This document shows positions 27,369-37,023 of a stretch of DNA of 64,000 bases, piece by piece; positions within the stretch are counted from its first letter, which is position 1, and the number at the start of each line of letters is the position of its first letter. The stretch is from assembly GCA_934102255.1 (NCBI GenBank), contig CAKOSN010000006.1, positions 1 to 64,000 of the forward strand, read 5' to 3'. Under the pieces are notes generated by a model. That model had not been told where the DNA came from. It worked only from the letters and a program-made list of their open reading frames with translations, and did not search any database. This stretch comes from an uncultured Bacilli bacterium. Lineage in GTDB: Bacteria; Bacillota_I; Bacilli_A; RF39; UBA660. The position numbers were made by a program, and so were the translations under genes.

Positions 27369-28034
27369 CTATTTTAAAACCTCTACTATAAACTTACTAA
27401 ATGACTCTTCCAAGTACTTATCCTTTTTAAACTTTTTATCATCATCATTATAATAAGCCTTATCATCATTAAAAATAAAGACCGAAGAACTACCATTATT
27501 ATTAGCCATATTATCAATAGTGCTTCTTAATTCCTTACTATAATTAAAATTCTGAAACAAAGTTATATAAAGATATCTAATCTTATCATTAGAAATTAAA
27601 TCCTTACTAATATGTTTAAAATAACTTTTCATATTATCAAGCATTATTTTTTTCTTATCATCCAAGTTTTTCCCTTTTAAAGACTTATACTCTTTAACAA
27701 TAGTATTTTGAAAATAAGAAGCCGTCTTTAATTCTATAATTGCTTTTATATCTTTTTCATCATACACATTAACGCCATAATCACTAGCATTTTTTCCTAC
27801 AATCAACAAGTCCCATTCACTCTTATGATTTTTAATATAGGAATTATTTATTGATACTTTATAAGGCAGCTTCTCTTCTTTTATAATACTCTCTATTAAT
27901 TCTTTAATAATCATGGCAAATATATTCCCAGCCATTTTAGAATAAGAAGTATTATTCTTTCCTAAACAATCTCTAATAGCACTATAATACTTATCCACAA
28001 ATACTCTATTATACTTTAAATCATCTTTAATCAT
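27369..28034 (-). CDS. PD-(D/E)XK nuclease-like protein
   Basis: The segment SEWDLLIVGKN...IKAIIELKTA supplies the catalytic pattern: Asp75, then Glu101-x-Lys103 at the end of a hydrophobic strand, with a helix carrying Glu45 upstream. This is the core of PD-(D/E)XK nucleases, including many restriction-type enzymes. Length 221 fits a stand-alone nuclease. There is no methylase or other defence partner next to it. DNA cleavage or repair is inferred from the fold only. The gene is separated from both neighbours by over 100 bp. Confidence 0.7.
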   Translation of the reverse strand: MIKDDLKYNRVFVDKYYSAIRDCLGKNNTSYSKMAGNIFAMIIKELIESIIKEEKLPYKVSINNSYIKNHKSEWDLLIVGKNASDYGVNVYDEKDIKAIIELKTASYFQNTIVKEYKSLKGKNLDDKKKIMLDNMKSYFKHISKDLISNDKIRYLYITLFQNFNYSKELRSTIDNMANNNGSSSVFIFNDDKAYYNDDDKKFKKDKYLEESFSKFIVEVLK

Positions 28035-28161
28035 ACTAAAAAACTTTCTACTCCTTAAAATATATCAAAACATTATCTTTTAAGCAAGCCATATTTTCAT
28101 TTAAATATAATACTATATTTTTAAAATCAACCAATATAAAAAGTAAACAGTCCAAAACCAT

Positions 28162-28611
28162 TTACTTAGTTTTATTAATCATTAATTGTCCTGGTAATAA
28201 ATAAATTGTTCCATTCATACTAGTTAGTTCACTAACATTTCTTTTAAACTTATCAGCTACCGTACTTAAAGTATCCCCGTCTTTAGTTATATAAAAACTA
28301 TACCCACTCTTAGGAATCATTATTTTTTGATTAGGATAAATATAATCATCCATATTTAACCCATTTAAAGCAGCTAGTAACGTTGGATTTATATTATATC
28401 TTCTTGCTATTGCATATAAATTATCCCCACTATTAACTGTATAAGTTGTAAAATAATCATTACTTATAGGAACAGCTATATCCATACCAGCTCTTAAGTA
28501 TTCTTCATCATAAATATTATTAATACTTAATAATTCTTCTTTAGTTGTATTAAACTTACCTGCAATATCATTTAAAGTTTCATTATAACCTACTGTATAT
28601 TTATCATACAT
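28162..28611 (-). CDS. Triple LysM-domain protein, about 149 aa
   Basis: Three LysM units are visible: YTVGYNETLNDIAGKFNTT (from residue about 5), YTVNSGDNLYAIARRYNIN (about 57) and FYITKDGDTLSTVADKFKRN (about 105), each ending in a 'P.....I.IP' type strand. LysM modules bind peptidoglycan N-acetylglucosamine. No signal peptide or enzymatic domain is present, so it may be a cell-wall or spore-associated binder (SafA-like) exported another way. The start is uncertain: an in-frame GTG lies four codons upstream. Confidence 0.85.
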   Translation of the reverse strand: MYDKYTVGYNETLNDIAGKFNTTKEELLSINNIYDEEYLRAGMDIAVPISNDYFTTYTVNSGDNLYAIARRYNINPTLLAALNGLNMDDYIYPNQKIMIPKSGYSFYITKDGDTLSTVADKFKRNVSELTSMNGTIYLLPGQLMINKTK

Positions 28612-28614
28612 ATT

Positions 28615-28640
28615 AAAAATCACATCCTATTAGTAGGATA
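28615..28640 (-). terminator. Hairpin between the PH-like and LysM genes
   Basis: Minus strand: CATATCCTA-CTAA-TAGGATGTG followed by ATTTTT. It would terminate the upstream gene and overlaps the AGGATG region just before the LysM start, so it may also affect its translation. Confidence 0.6.
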
Positions 28641-28659
28641 TGACCATTATTATTTTATG

Positions 28660-29124
28660 TTAATCATTTTTAATAACATACTTTTTCTTTTCTTCCATCA
28701 TAAATTCTGTAATATTAGTTTCTATTTCTGGTAAAGCTTTTTTATCAATATTACTTAAATTTACTAACTCTTTTACCGTATCAATCGTTATAATACCCCA
28801 AATAAGTCCTTCATATACTTCTAAATCATTAAATAAATCGGGAGTAATAGAAGTTAGAGCATACCCAGCTATAACTCTTGATTGACCAATTAAAATTCTT
28901 TTATTTGTTAAAGCTAAAACACAAGTACTAAATATGTCCTTATGTGATTCATTTTTTTGAGCAGGAAAAGCATACAATACTTCTTCACCAGGATTTAAAT
29001 GTCTTTCAATAACAGCTGCATGCTTTCTAAGACGCCAATGAATACCACCATGATATCTTTGTTTATATTCCAAAACCTTTTTATAAACAGGACCTATTTC
29101 TTGTTTTTCAACAGTAACCAACAT
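28660..29124 (-). CDS. YokE-like PH-domain protein, 154 aa
   Basis: The core from about residue 46 (GEEVLYAFPAQKN...CVLALTNKRILIGQ..VIAGYALTSITPDLFNDLEVYEG) has the strand order of bacterial PH (YokE-like) domains. These commonly bind membranes or proteins. A helical N-terminus with several basic residues precedes it. ATG with AGGTGG five bases upstream is preferred to a GTG three codons earlier. Located after a tail-anchored membrane protein gene. Function beyond the fold is unknown. Confidence 0.72.
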   Translation of the reverse strand: MLVTVEKQEIGPVYKKVLEYKQRYHGGIHWRLRKHAAVIERHLNPGEEVLYAFPAQKNESHKDIFSTCVLALTNKRILIGQSRVIAGYALTSITPDLFNDLEVYEGLIWGIITIDTVKELVNLSNIDKKALPEIETNITEFMMEEKKKYVIKND

Positions 29125-29166
29125 AATAACCACCTACCTAAGTTTTATCATAAAAGTAATAAAAAA

Positions 29167-30450
29167 TCAATCTATATAATTAGTAAGGAAATAATAAGCC
29201 CCAAAACCAATAGCTATTATAACTAGAATAATAAAGATAGCTAAAATAACGGTTCCCAAATGCCCTTTTTTAGGTTTTGCTTCTTCTTCTACCTTTACCT
29301 TAACCATTTCTTTTTCAACTACTGGTTCTTCTTCCTTAGGATTAATATCTCCAATAACTTTATAATGTTCTTCTACTTGTTCATACTTATTTCTTACTTC
29401 TTGATTATGGTTAACAGCATTCAAATTAATACTAGTTTGCGTAAGAGCCATATCTATTCTTGACTCGCCAAAACTCAAGCGGTGTTCTTCTTCTAAAGAA
29501 ACCAAATTATCAATCGCACTAAAAATAACATTGCTAATAACTAAAGCATCCCTTTTTGAAGTATTATTATCAATTATCATGCTCATACTCTTCTTATAAG
29601 CCGATACATTCTCCATAAGTCCTCTACTAATATCCTTAAAGAAATCATAATAATTATTAAATAAAGTATTTAAAAAAGCTTCTTTATCAACATATTTATT
29701 ATTTAAATTAACAACACTACTATGCTCTAAATTCTTACTATAATTAAATATTGGTAACATACATACTATACTAGAAGTCTTACTCTTATAAACACCATAA
29801 GTATTTAACTCAATATTATTTTGATTAATAACATACATTCCTAATAAATAATTTATATAATTTAACTTTATCTTATATAAAGCTTTACTATCTAAATTAA
29901 AAACATAACTAATTATATTAATAGGAAAATCAATTAATTCTTTTATTTCTTTCATATCCATAATAGGATTATTTTTACTACTACCATTTAAATGGATATA
30001 ATTAGTTAAAAAATCGGGAATAACTGACTTTTGTTCTCTAATCATTACTACTATTCTTTTAGATAAATCTTCTAAAGTATATACTTCATCGCTTAAATTT
30101 AAAGCACTTATAAGAATAGAACCTCTTTGTTTTTCTTGGGTTAGTAAATGAAAAGCCGGCATAGCATTAATACCTAATAGTTTTAATACTTCATAGCATA
30201 TAATATCTAAGTCATCTTGATAAGGACTATCACTGGTATGTAAAAAACCGAGAGATTCGATTGGCATATATGTTTCCTTACCAGCCTCTTCATCAACTAA
30301 TCTCTTTTTACTTAAGACTTTAAAAGTTCTTCTATTATATAAATTAATTGCTACATTACTAAGTGGTACTAAGTTAATATTACTAGCTTTTAAATTACCA
30401 CGAACTGTATCAACTAAAAAGTATTTATCTGCATTATAGAAATTGTTCAT
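29167..30450 (-). CDS. Tail-anchored membrane protein, 427 aa
   Basis: Most of the protein is a soluble alpha/beta region (about 1-340). A charged Glu/Lys-rich stretch (about 365-395) follows, and one C-terminal membrane helix (GTVILAIFIILVIIAIGFGAYYF split as GTVILAIFIILVII and AIGFGAYYF) near the end gives a tail-anchored topology with the bulk in the cytoplasm. I see no family motif. The N-terminal part (YFLVDTVRGNLKASNI and later helices) faintly resembles HipA-like architecture, but not enough to call. It begins a group of unknown membrane genes. Confidence 0.75.
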   Translation of the reverse strand: MNNFYNADKYFLVDTVRGNLKASNINLVPLSNVAINLYNRRTFKVLSKKRLVDEEAGKETYMPIESLGFLHTSDSPYQDDLDIICYEVLKLLGINAMPAFHLLTQEKQRGSILISALNLSDEVYTLEDLSKRIVVMIREQKSVIPDFLTNYIHLNGSSKNNPIMDMKEIKELIDFPINIISYVFNLDSKALYKIKLNYINYLLGMYVINQNNIELNTYGVYKSKTSSIVCMLPIFNYSKNLEHSSVVNLNNKYVDKEAFLNTLFNNYYDFFKDISRGLMENVSAYKKSMSMIIDNNTSKRDALVISNVIFSAIDNLVSLEEEHRLSFGESRIDMALTQTSINLNAVNHNQEVRNKYEQVEEHYKVIGDINPKEEEPVVEKEMVKVKVEEEAKPKKGHLGTVILAIFIILVIIAIGFGAYYFLTNYID

Positions 30451-30586
30451 CTTACTACACCCTTATCTTCTAACTAAATTATAGCAAATTATTTAAGACT
30501 TGGAAATAGTTATTTTCTCTATGTATATTTTAATATCTTTAACTAAAATTTTTCTGACATTCTTTTCTAATATTCTATTTATTAAA

Positions 30587-31690
30587 CTATTTATTAAAAT
30601 TTATCTTTTTCTTCAACTTAGCAAGTTCCATATTAATTAAAGTTTTAGATAGAGTTGTACTAAGTAACTTTAAACAGTTAAATATTACTATCTTAGTTTG
30701 ATTATCCAAAGTTTTACTAGCTTTTAATATTTCAAACAAACTTCTTAAATAATTATCACTAATATCACTTACTCTTTTAATATTACTCTTCTCTAAAAGC
30801 CCAAAAGTTTCATCAATAATTAATTTACGAGTTTCAAGGTCATAGTTATTAAGCCAATCATATATAGCTTTGTCTAAGTTATCGCTTAAAGCACTCTTGG
30901 TAGTTCTTACAAACTTATCATCATTTACTTGCCATGAAGTAGCGGCGTGTTGCATAATTCCTACTTCATTACTTTTTATAACATCTAGATTTTCTTGATT
31001 AAATAAAACACCAACCATGCTTTCATTAGGTATAATATTATGTAATTTCTTTCTTACTAATTTATAATTTAGACTGGTAAATTCATTTTCTCGCAAACCC
31101 GGTCCGTCAAAGGAATATATTTCTTTAATAGCCATTTTCTTTAAAACTGTAGCGCGCATGGCACCCACTAAAGCAAGATTTCCACCTTTAGAATGACCAC
31201 AAATAATTACCGAATGCTTATATTTACCGATAATTTTTTCAACATAATTTCCCGCCATTTCTTGCGATGTTGTTGGATACATATAAGAAAGACAAGCATC
31301 TTCTTTCCAACCAGATATGGTATTATCAGTGCCTTGAAAAGCTATAACAACCATTTTATTAGGAAGAATAAAACTAACTGCTCCAAACTGTGAATCATTA
31401 TCGGCAATATAAGTATAATCTGTAACCTTTATTTCTTTAAACCTTTTTAAACTTTTAATAGTATCTAATAGTTTTAGGGCATTACGCTGCGCAATCAAAG
31501 ACTCTAAAAAGACTTCACGGTCAATATTACTTGCTATCTCTTCTAAAGAATACTTTTTATCATTTTTAAAATCAATATTATCCATTGGTAGATAAGCCAG
31601 TTGACTAAATAATAAAATATCTATTTCTGTTTCTTTCTTTTCCTTATAAGTTACATTTCCATATTTATTAATAAAAGAATAATAATTCAC
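30587..31690 (-). CDS. DUF2974 (Mbeg1-like) lipase-fold protein, 367 aa
   Basis: VVIAFQGTDNTISGWKEDA followed by VIICGHSKGGNLALVGAM (nucleophile Ser167) and later GPGL/NIIPNESMVG match the Mbeg1-like (DUF2974) family of alpha/beta-hydrolases. The serine elbow is complete, so an esterase or lipase activity is expected, but natural substrates are not known. No signal peptide, so cytoplasmic. C-terminal 90 residues are helical. It follows the two paralogous membrane-protein genes in the same direction. Confidence 0.85.
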   Translation of the reverse strand: MNYYSFINKYGNVTYKEKKETEIDILLFSQLAYLPMDNIDFKNDKKYSLEEIASNIDREVFLESLIAQRNALKLLDTIKSLKRFKEIKVTDYTYIADNDSQFGAVSFILPNKMVVIAFQGTDNTISGWKEDACLSYMYPTTSQEMAGNYVEKIIGKYKHSVIICGHSKGGNLALVGAMRATVLKKMAIKEIYSFDGPGLRENEFTSLNYKLVRKKLHNIIPNESMVGVLFNQENLDVIKSNEVGIMQHAATSWQVNDDKFVRTTKSALSDNLDKAIYDWLNNYDLETRKLIIDETFGLLEKSNIKRVSDISDNYLRSLFEILKASKTLDNQTKIVIFNCLKLLSTTLSKTLINMELAKLKKKINFNK

Positions 31691-31712
31691 ATATATCTCT
31701 CTTTCTTTAGAT

Positions 31713-32441
31713 TTACTTATTTTTAGGTTTTCTTGTTAATTTAGGTCCATCGTTTTCCTGGGTTTCTTTCTTTTTAGCTTCTTCCATTTCTAAATCGGCT
31801 TCATCTATAGATTCCATTATTCCTCTAGCTATAATAATACTATTTTTCTCTCTATCATCCATAATAGCTTGATAATACTGAGAAACACCACCGTACTTTT
31901 CATAATACTCATATAAAGAATTTTCTAAAAGAGTAACAGTTATCTCCATAATATCATCATCATCTAACTTAGAAAGCTCACCCGTAACGGAATAAACTCC
32001 AATAGAATTATCAGTAAAATCATAGTAATAAGTAATAATTGATTCTGAAGAATCGCCCTTTAAAATAATTTTATTGCCAAATTTTCTTCTTTGATAATCA
32101 CTTTCTGCTATCATTAAAGCCGTCTTAACAGTCGGATTTTCTCTATAGTATTCTCTTTCTTTTTGGTTCATGGGCGAAACCATATTTTCATTTTTAAAAT
32201 ACTCTATTGTATTATCAAGTAAATAGTTATATTCTAAAATGCTACCCGCGGTTTCTAAAAGATTAAAAAACGGAATAAAGTGCATATATAGTAGTGATTC
32301 TTCTAACTTTATCTCTTGATCATCCATATACTTAAGCTTATAACCTCTATCAGCTAAATCTTTATATAATCTTCGTGAATTAAGTCTGGTAAAAATAAAT
32401 GACTCTAATATGCTTCCTATCCAAAATACCATTGGTCCCAT
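31713..32441 (-). CDS. Paralogous membrane-associated protein A, about 242 aa
   Basis: The start MGPMVFWIGSILESFIF follows AAGGGTGG. It shares N-terminal sequence with the next gene upstream (MGPLLFYLGSILETFAF). Both have a hydrophobic N-terminus and a second hydrophobic stretch (LLYMHFIPFFNLLET here), so they are likely membrane-associated. The rest is a charged alpha/beta region. A GTG start 11 codons upstream is possible. Tandem duplication is clear; function is unknown. The tail is Lys-rich (KLTRKPKNK). Confidence 0.78.
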   Translation of the reverse strand: MGPMVFWIGSILESFIFTRLNSRRLYKDLADRGYKLKYMDDQEIKLEESLLYMHFIPFFNLLETAGSILEYNYLLDNTIEYFKNENMVSPMNQKEREYYRENPTVKTALMIAESDYQRRKFGNKIILKGDSSESIITYYYDFTDNSIGVYSVTGELSKLDDDDIMEITVTLLENSLYEYYEKYGGVSQYYQAIMDDREKNSIIIARGIMESIDEADLEMEEAKKKETQENDGPKLTRKPKNK

Positions 32442-32514
32442 AAACGCACCACCCTTACGCTTTAAATATAGCACGATTAATTTAATTTAACAATAATCTA
32501 ATAAAAATATATTC

Positions 32515-33180
32515 TTAAAAATTCAAGTTTAAGCTTCTTAATAACTTTTCCTCTAAAATATCCGGCATCCCTGTAACTATTTTTTCTGGATTTAAATAAC
32601 CTTCTTCGATAGCATAATAATATTTGGCTTTACTACCACATCTTCTTATAAAGACTTCTTCATATCTTTTTACAGTATCTGTTACTAACCTTTTCTGTTC
32701 TTCTAAACTTAAATTAACTAAAACACCATCTGTCTTTAAAATGATAATATCTTTAGAATAAATATCAAAAATATAATCAATACGAGAAACCTCATCATCA
32801 GATATAAAAGTAATTGAATAAGGACATTTTCTTTGATTATAATACCTATTAGCTACGTCTCTTAAAGTACCAACATCACCGTATTTTAAATACCAACTCT
32901 TTTCTCCTTTAGTAAATGGCTCTAATAAATGATTACTTTTTAAATATTCTATAATCTCTTCTCTATTTAGATTATAATTAATTATATGATAAAGAATATA
33001 TCCTAAGTTTACTAAAGGAATAAATTTTACTAAAAATGTTAATTGTAATAAGGAGTCATCATCTTCTATTCTTACTTTATATCCATTTTCTCCCGCATCA
33101 ACATATAATCTATTTTGATTTAGATAATTAAAAGCAAATGTTTCTAAAATGCTTCCTAAATAGAAAAGTAATGGTCCCAT
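32515..33180 (-). CDS. Paralogous membrane-associated protein B, 221 aa
   Basis: Begins MGPLLFYLGSILETFAF, then LYVDAGENGYKVRIEDDD, matching its neighbour (LYKDLADRGYKLKYMDDQ). The second hydrophobic segment is FLVKFIPLVNLGYILYHI. Shared later motifs are the 'E.IIEYLK..' helix and RYNQRKCPYS vs SDYQRRKFGN. It is shorter than its paralogue and lacks the polar tail. It is the first gene after a terminator-containing gap. No function can be assigned. Confidence 0.78.
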   Translation of the reverse strand: MGPLLFYLGSILETFAFNYLNQNRLYVDAGENGYKVRIEDDDSLLQLTFLVKFIPLVNLGYILYHIINYNLNREEIIEYLKSNHLLEPFTKGEKSWYLKYGDVGTLRDVANRYYNQRKCPYSITFISDDEVSRIDYIFDIYSKDIIILKTDGVLVNLSLEEQKRLVTDTVKRYEEVFIRRCGSKAKYYYAIEEGYLNPEKIVTGMPDILEEKLLRSLNLNF

Positions 33181-33244
33181 ATTATCACTTCCGTTTTTTT
33201 TATGATAGCATGTCTTTCCTACTTTAACAATAATTAATAGTGAA

Positions 33245-33281
33245 AAAAATTCTCTAGTACTTAAAACTTAGAGAATTTTTA
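33245..33281. terminator. Hairpin terminator in the gap before the 256-aa gene
   Basis: AAAAATTCTCTA-gtacttaaaact-TAGAGAATTTTT, a perfect 12-bp stem with A/T-rich flanks, effective in both directions. It lies between 32515-33180 and 33437-34207 and probably ends the transcript of the latter. Confidence 0.7.
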
Positions 33282-33436
33282 ATTTATTTAATAAGATTTA
33301 TATTAATGTTACTATTAATATTCATAATTAAAATGGTTGGTATTATTTTTATAAGTAATTTTATTGTTATTATTTAACACACATTGTTATTACTTAACAT
33401 CCTTCATTTTTTATATTATTATTTATTTTGATACTA

Positions 33437-34207
33437 CTATTGTTTATTGTTATTTATTTCATCTTTAACAACTAATCTAATATAACTTTCTAATTCAGCT
33501 ACTAACTTAGTTGCATCAATAGCTAAATTTTTTTCTTCTTCTTGTCTATCAAAATTAGTAGGTTCTTCGCTTTTCTCAATAGCTTGTTTAACTAAGTCAT
33601 CCATCGATACTTCAGGTTCTGCGGGTGCTGTTGGTTCGGTTGGAATATCCATAACATTGATTGGCTTTACTACTTCTTCTGTTTTTACCGTATTAGTATC
33701 TGGTACTTCTACTGAAATTCCTGGTGTTACTTCTTGACCAATACTAGTATTTTCTGTTTCTGTTGGATAAATAGCTGGATTATCTATTAAGCTATCAGAT
33801 ACTGGAGCAACTACATTATCAACAGGCTTTTTAGCCATATAATCACTAATTAATTGAGTTTTAGCCGCTTCTTGAACTGCAATAACTCTAGAAAAATCAT
33901 TAGTAGCTTTAATACTTTTAGGCATTTTAATATAAGTATAGTTATAAGTACTACCACTTATAATAGCACGCATAACATTTTTAACTTCACCCCATAAAGT
34001 TTCATCACTTATTTTAATTAAACCATTATCTGTAATTTCACTAACCAATAATTTTACTAAGCCATTTTGGTCAAGTTCGTTACTTGTAGCGATGCAAAAG
34101 TTATGTACTAAATTATTAAATTCAATACTAAAAGCACTTATAGCATCCACTATTAACTTATCATTATTATCCTTTAATATTTCAATCTTTTCTAACACAC
34201 TAACCAT
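33437..34207 (-). CDS. Hypothetical protein with proline/acid-rich linker, 256 aa
   Basis: An N-terminal helical domain (about 1-118) is followed by a Pro/Val/Glu/Thr-rich disordered linker (about 125-205) and a short charged helix at the end. No signal or membrane segment is seen. The start could be ATG at 34207, with AGAGG directly before it, or a GTG three codons later with better spacing; this is unresolved. It is in an operon with the two genes upstream, the first of which encodes a tail-anchored protein. Confidence 0.7.
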   Translation of the reverse strand: MVSVLEKIEILKDNNDKLIVDAISAFSIEFNNLVHNFCIATSNELDQNGLVKLLVSEITDNGLIKISDETLWGEVKNVMRAIISGSTYNYTYIKMPKSIKATNDFSRVIAVQEAAKTQLISDYMAKKPVDNVVAPVSDSLIDNPAIYPTETENTSIGQEVTPGISVEVPDTNTVKTEEVVKPINVMDIPTEPTAPAEPEVSMDDLVKQAIEKSEEPTNFDRQEEEKNLAIDATKLVAELESYIRLVVKDEINNNKQ

Positions 34208-34216
34208 CCTCTACTC

Positions 34217-34504
34217 TTATTTTATATCTTTATAAATCTTACTAATTATAAACCATTTTGCACCATAAGAACAATATTTTTCTAAATAATTATCTAAAAA
34301 ACTAATTTTATTAAACTTATTATTACTTTTACTATCACGGTAAAAACCTTTTAGCCTTATAGCACTATAACTTATATCCCCAACTATATAATCAAAATCA
34401 TCAAAATATTCTGTTAGCTTTTCAGATATATCCATACTATTTAATATATCATTATCATCTTTTATAATGTAATAAGTTATATCATTAATTACCTTTGTTT
34501 TCAT
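34217..34504 (-). CDS. Hypothetical small protein, 95 aa
   Basis: Soluble, alpha/beta, with an acidic middle (KLTEYFDDFDYIVGDISYS). Its start overlaps the end of the tail-anchored protein gene by 4 bases, indicating translational coupling. No cysteines except one, and no family recognised. Likely functions with the proteins encoded on either side. Confidence 0.72.
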   Translation of the reverse strand: MKTKVINDITYYIIKDDNDILNSMDISEKLTEYFDDFDYIVGDISYSAIRLKGFYRDSKSNNKFNKISFLDNYLEKYCSYGAKWFIISKIYKDIK

Positions 34505-35337
34505 ACTAACATGAGTCCTATCGTTATTCCTAAAATTATAATAAATCCAAAGAAACTAGCAAACATAATTAAATTAATACTACCACTATTATCTGCTAAG
34601 CGATACTTAGTATTACTTAGTTTGTTAACGTTAGCCATTAATTTATCATAGGCCCTTATTCCTATCGGATTAATATGAAAATAATTATATATACCATTAT
34701 TAATTTCTTCTAAAGTAGCATTATTTACTTTAACTATATCAGTTTCACTAAGATTAAACAATTTATAAACACTCATATCTAGTATTTTATCTTTCTTAGG
34801 AATCATCATTATAGCATAATCTTTTCTACTAAAAACATTACTATAATAAACTAAAGCACCGTCTGGATTAGTATTATATAATTCATTTAACTTACGACAA
34901 GCTGAATTACTATTTTTAGATGAATATAATAGATTTTTAAACTTCTTTTGTTCTTCTTTACTAACATCAACACACAATGTTTTTAAATAAAACATATCTA
35001 TTAAATCTTCTTGAATTATTAAAAAATATGGATTTTTATATTGATTACAAACCTTATTATAGTTATCTCTTTCTAAATAATTATTAAGGTCATTAAAAAA
35101 TTTGTTTACTTTTTCTTCACTTAAGCCATACTTTGTTAGATTATGTAAAAGACTAGCGGAGCCGTTCTTATAACGGGCAAGATAAGGATTCATAATATCA
35201 ACTTTACTATATATAAAGGTTAGCATCATCATTACATATACTAAATAATCAGTTGCCAAATCATGATGATTTTTTTCTGTAAATAAAACATACTTCTTAA
35301 TAGCAGTATCAAATCCAATCGAAATAAATATATCCAT
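34501..35337 (-). CDS. Tail-anchored membrane protein, 278 aa
   Basis: Soluble alpha-helical region with hydrophobic helices near the N-terminus (DYLVYVMMMLTFIYS), then a C-terminal membrane segment (INLIMFASFFGFIIILGITI). The ATG start MDIFISI is preceded by AGGTG at 6 bases; a GTG three codons upstream is less likely. Topology resembles the 427-residue protein at 29167-30450. Function unknown. It is the first gene of a three-gene operon beside the mobile region. Confidence 0.75.
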   Translation of the reverse strand: MDIFISIGFDTAIKKYVLFTEKNHHDLATDYLVYVMMMLTFIYSKVDIMNPYLARYKNGSASLLHNLTKYGLSEEKVNKFFNDLNNYLERDNYNKVCNQYKNPYFLIIQEDLIDMFYLKTLCVDVSKEEQKKFKNLLYSSKNSNSACRKLNELYNTNPDGALVYYSNVFSRKDYAIMMIPKKDKILDMSVYKLFNLSETDIVKVNNATLEEINNGIYNYFHINPIGIRAYDKLMANVNKLSNTKYRLADNSGSINLIMFASFFGFIIILGITIGLMLV

Positions 35338-35813
35338 TATCTTCACCTACTATCTCTATTTATAGTATACCATAAATTCTAAGTTTTAAAAGTAGAAACT
35401 AATTTATCTAAAGTAAAATTTACATTGATATAATTTTTTAATAATAGATTTTATTTCACGAGTTTTACATAGTTAAAAACTTGTACATATTTTTTTCGAA
35501 ATTAAATATCATAATAATGAACACTTGTGATTGAATTAAATTTTAAGTTCCCGTATTGATTATAAAATTTCATTATAAGTTTAAGTTCCCATAATAACGG
35601 GGCTTTTTTCATTAAGATGTTGCTTTTTGTAAAATTTGTGATAGTATATATTCGTCGGAATTAATTTTACTCCACGCAAAAAAGTGTACGAGTTTTAGCG
35701 TTTTTAAGACTAAGTTCCCGCCATTATTATTAAAAATATTTGATTTATGTTAGCTTATTTGCCAATAAGAATGAAGAAAATTTGTTTCTTCACTCTGATT
35801 AGCACATTATAAT
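35338..35813. mobile_element. Left flank of the IS30-type element with repeated TAAGTTCCC motifs
   Basis: About 475 bases without a gene. TAAGTTCCC occurs three times on the plus strand (about 35541, 35582 and 35713), and related TTAACTTCCC/GGGAAGTTAA pairs occur beyond the far side of the transposase (about 37326-37359), so these are probably terminal or subterminal repeats. AATGAACACTTGTG occurs here (about 35516) and again at about 37374, just outside the right side. That suggests a duplicated flank, but IS30 elements normally make much shorter target duplications. Confidence 0.5.
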
Positions 35814-36419
35814 TCAAATGTCTTTTAAGAAAATAATATCATCTTCATTTAAGGTAACATTATCAGGTTCAATATAATCACAGTTCAATTTTTCTATGAG
35901 TTCTGGATATAATTTTTTAGTTAAATCGAACGGTGTTGCACCATTTAATGAAAGTCGTGGAACTGCATTAATATTGTCTTGAAGTCGTTTAACTGTTTCA
36001 TTGGTTAAATCATCAAAACATGTTCCTTTTGGTAGAACTCTTCTGATATACTTATGATTAACTTCTACACCATGCTTTTCGTAAGAAGAGTATGGGTGAC
36101 AGAAGAAAATATTGGATACTTTATTGCCTGTTGTTAAATCTCTTTCAAAATTTAAGACTGAGAAAAATTCTGTACCATTGTCTGTAAGAAAAATTCTAAA
36201 AACTTTTGAGTAAAGGGTTATACCAAGTTTTTCTTTAAGCATATTGATCTTAGCATTTACTGATGCTGAGTCTTTTTTATTAAGTAGAAAAATCAACATG
36301 AAATGCATTTTTCTAATGTATAAAGTAAGTAGGCATTTTTTGTTTTCAATTTTACCTACAACAGTATCCATTTCTACTATATTCATTCTTGGGTGTTCTT
36401 CTGAAAATAAAATCCTCAT
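35814..36419 (-). pseudogene. IS30-family transposase, C-terminal (DDE/rve) part after frameshift
   Basis: Contains the catalytic-core landmarks VEMDTVVG near the start and FLTDNGTEFFSVL (second Asp and the DNG motif), then PYSSYEKHGVEVNHKYIRR with the Glu-containing end of the DDE core. It continues the 36352-37023 frame, shifted by one position in the TTTTATTTT region near 36405-36415, where both frames overlap by 68 bases. A single indel would explain it. Programmed frameshifting is not usual in IS30 elements, so a broken copy is more likely. Confidence 0.8.
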
Positions 36420-37023
36420 ACTTCCTTCCTTTTAATAAAGCAAGTTCTCTTTTGCTTGTACTGTCTTTAGTTGATTTCCTTTTTTTATATCTGATTTTTT
36501 TAGGTAAATCTGCATTAGTTAAAGAAAATACTCCAATATCGACATACTTGTAAAATGTAGCCTTTGAAAAATATAGGATATCAGGATGGTTTATGTAAAC
36601 CTGATTAACGCTTTGCTTATTGTTTTTTATTAATGGAACGATTTGCTTTTCTATTTCATCTATAGATTCTGGATTAATATCAATACCTGTTCTGGAATTA
36701 ATAAGTAATTCCTCATAATGTTTTTGAGCTTGACGATAGTCATAAAATAAATGATTTTTTAAACAAGTATTTTTTAATGGACAGCTATTACAAACATATC
36801 TTTTTTTGAGAATGTCACATTTATTAATAGTATCATTAATAGCTTTCTTATCGAAAGCTTCAAAATGATAACTTTTAATATACCTGTTTCTTCTGACTTC
36901 CTTAGAAACAGTAGTTCTGTCTACCCCAATAGCTAAACCTATTTCGGTAAAGCTTTTACCTTTATTAAATAATATTTGAATTGTTTCTCTTTGAGAAATA
37001 TTTAATTGATTATAATTTGTCAT
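36352..37023 (-). pseudogene. IS30-family transposase, N-terminal (HTH) part
   Basis: Starts MTNYNQLNISQRETIQILFN after AAAGGAG and has the IS30 helix-turn-helix FTEIGLAIGVDRTTVSKEVRR. A four-cysteine patch CDILKKRYVCNSC...C follows, then the KRKS/REL linker. The frame continues past KGRKYEDFIF into nonsense and stops, while the correct continuation (EEHPRMNIVEMDT) is in the next frame. Together with 35814-36419 it forms one disrupted transposase of about 390 codons. Confidence 0.82.

Noticed and set aside
36352..36419. Programmed frameshift making a full IS30 transposase
   Set aside because: IS30 transposases are normally one frame, there is no clear slippery heptamer with a stimulating structure, and a single indel explains the overlap.
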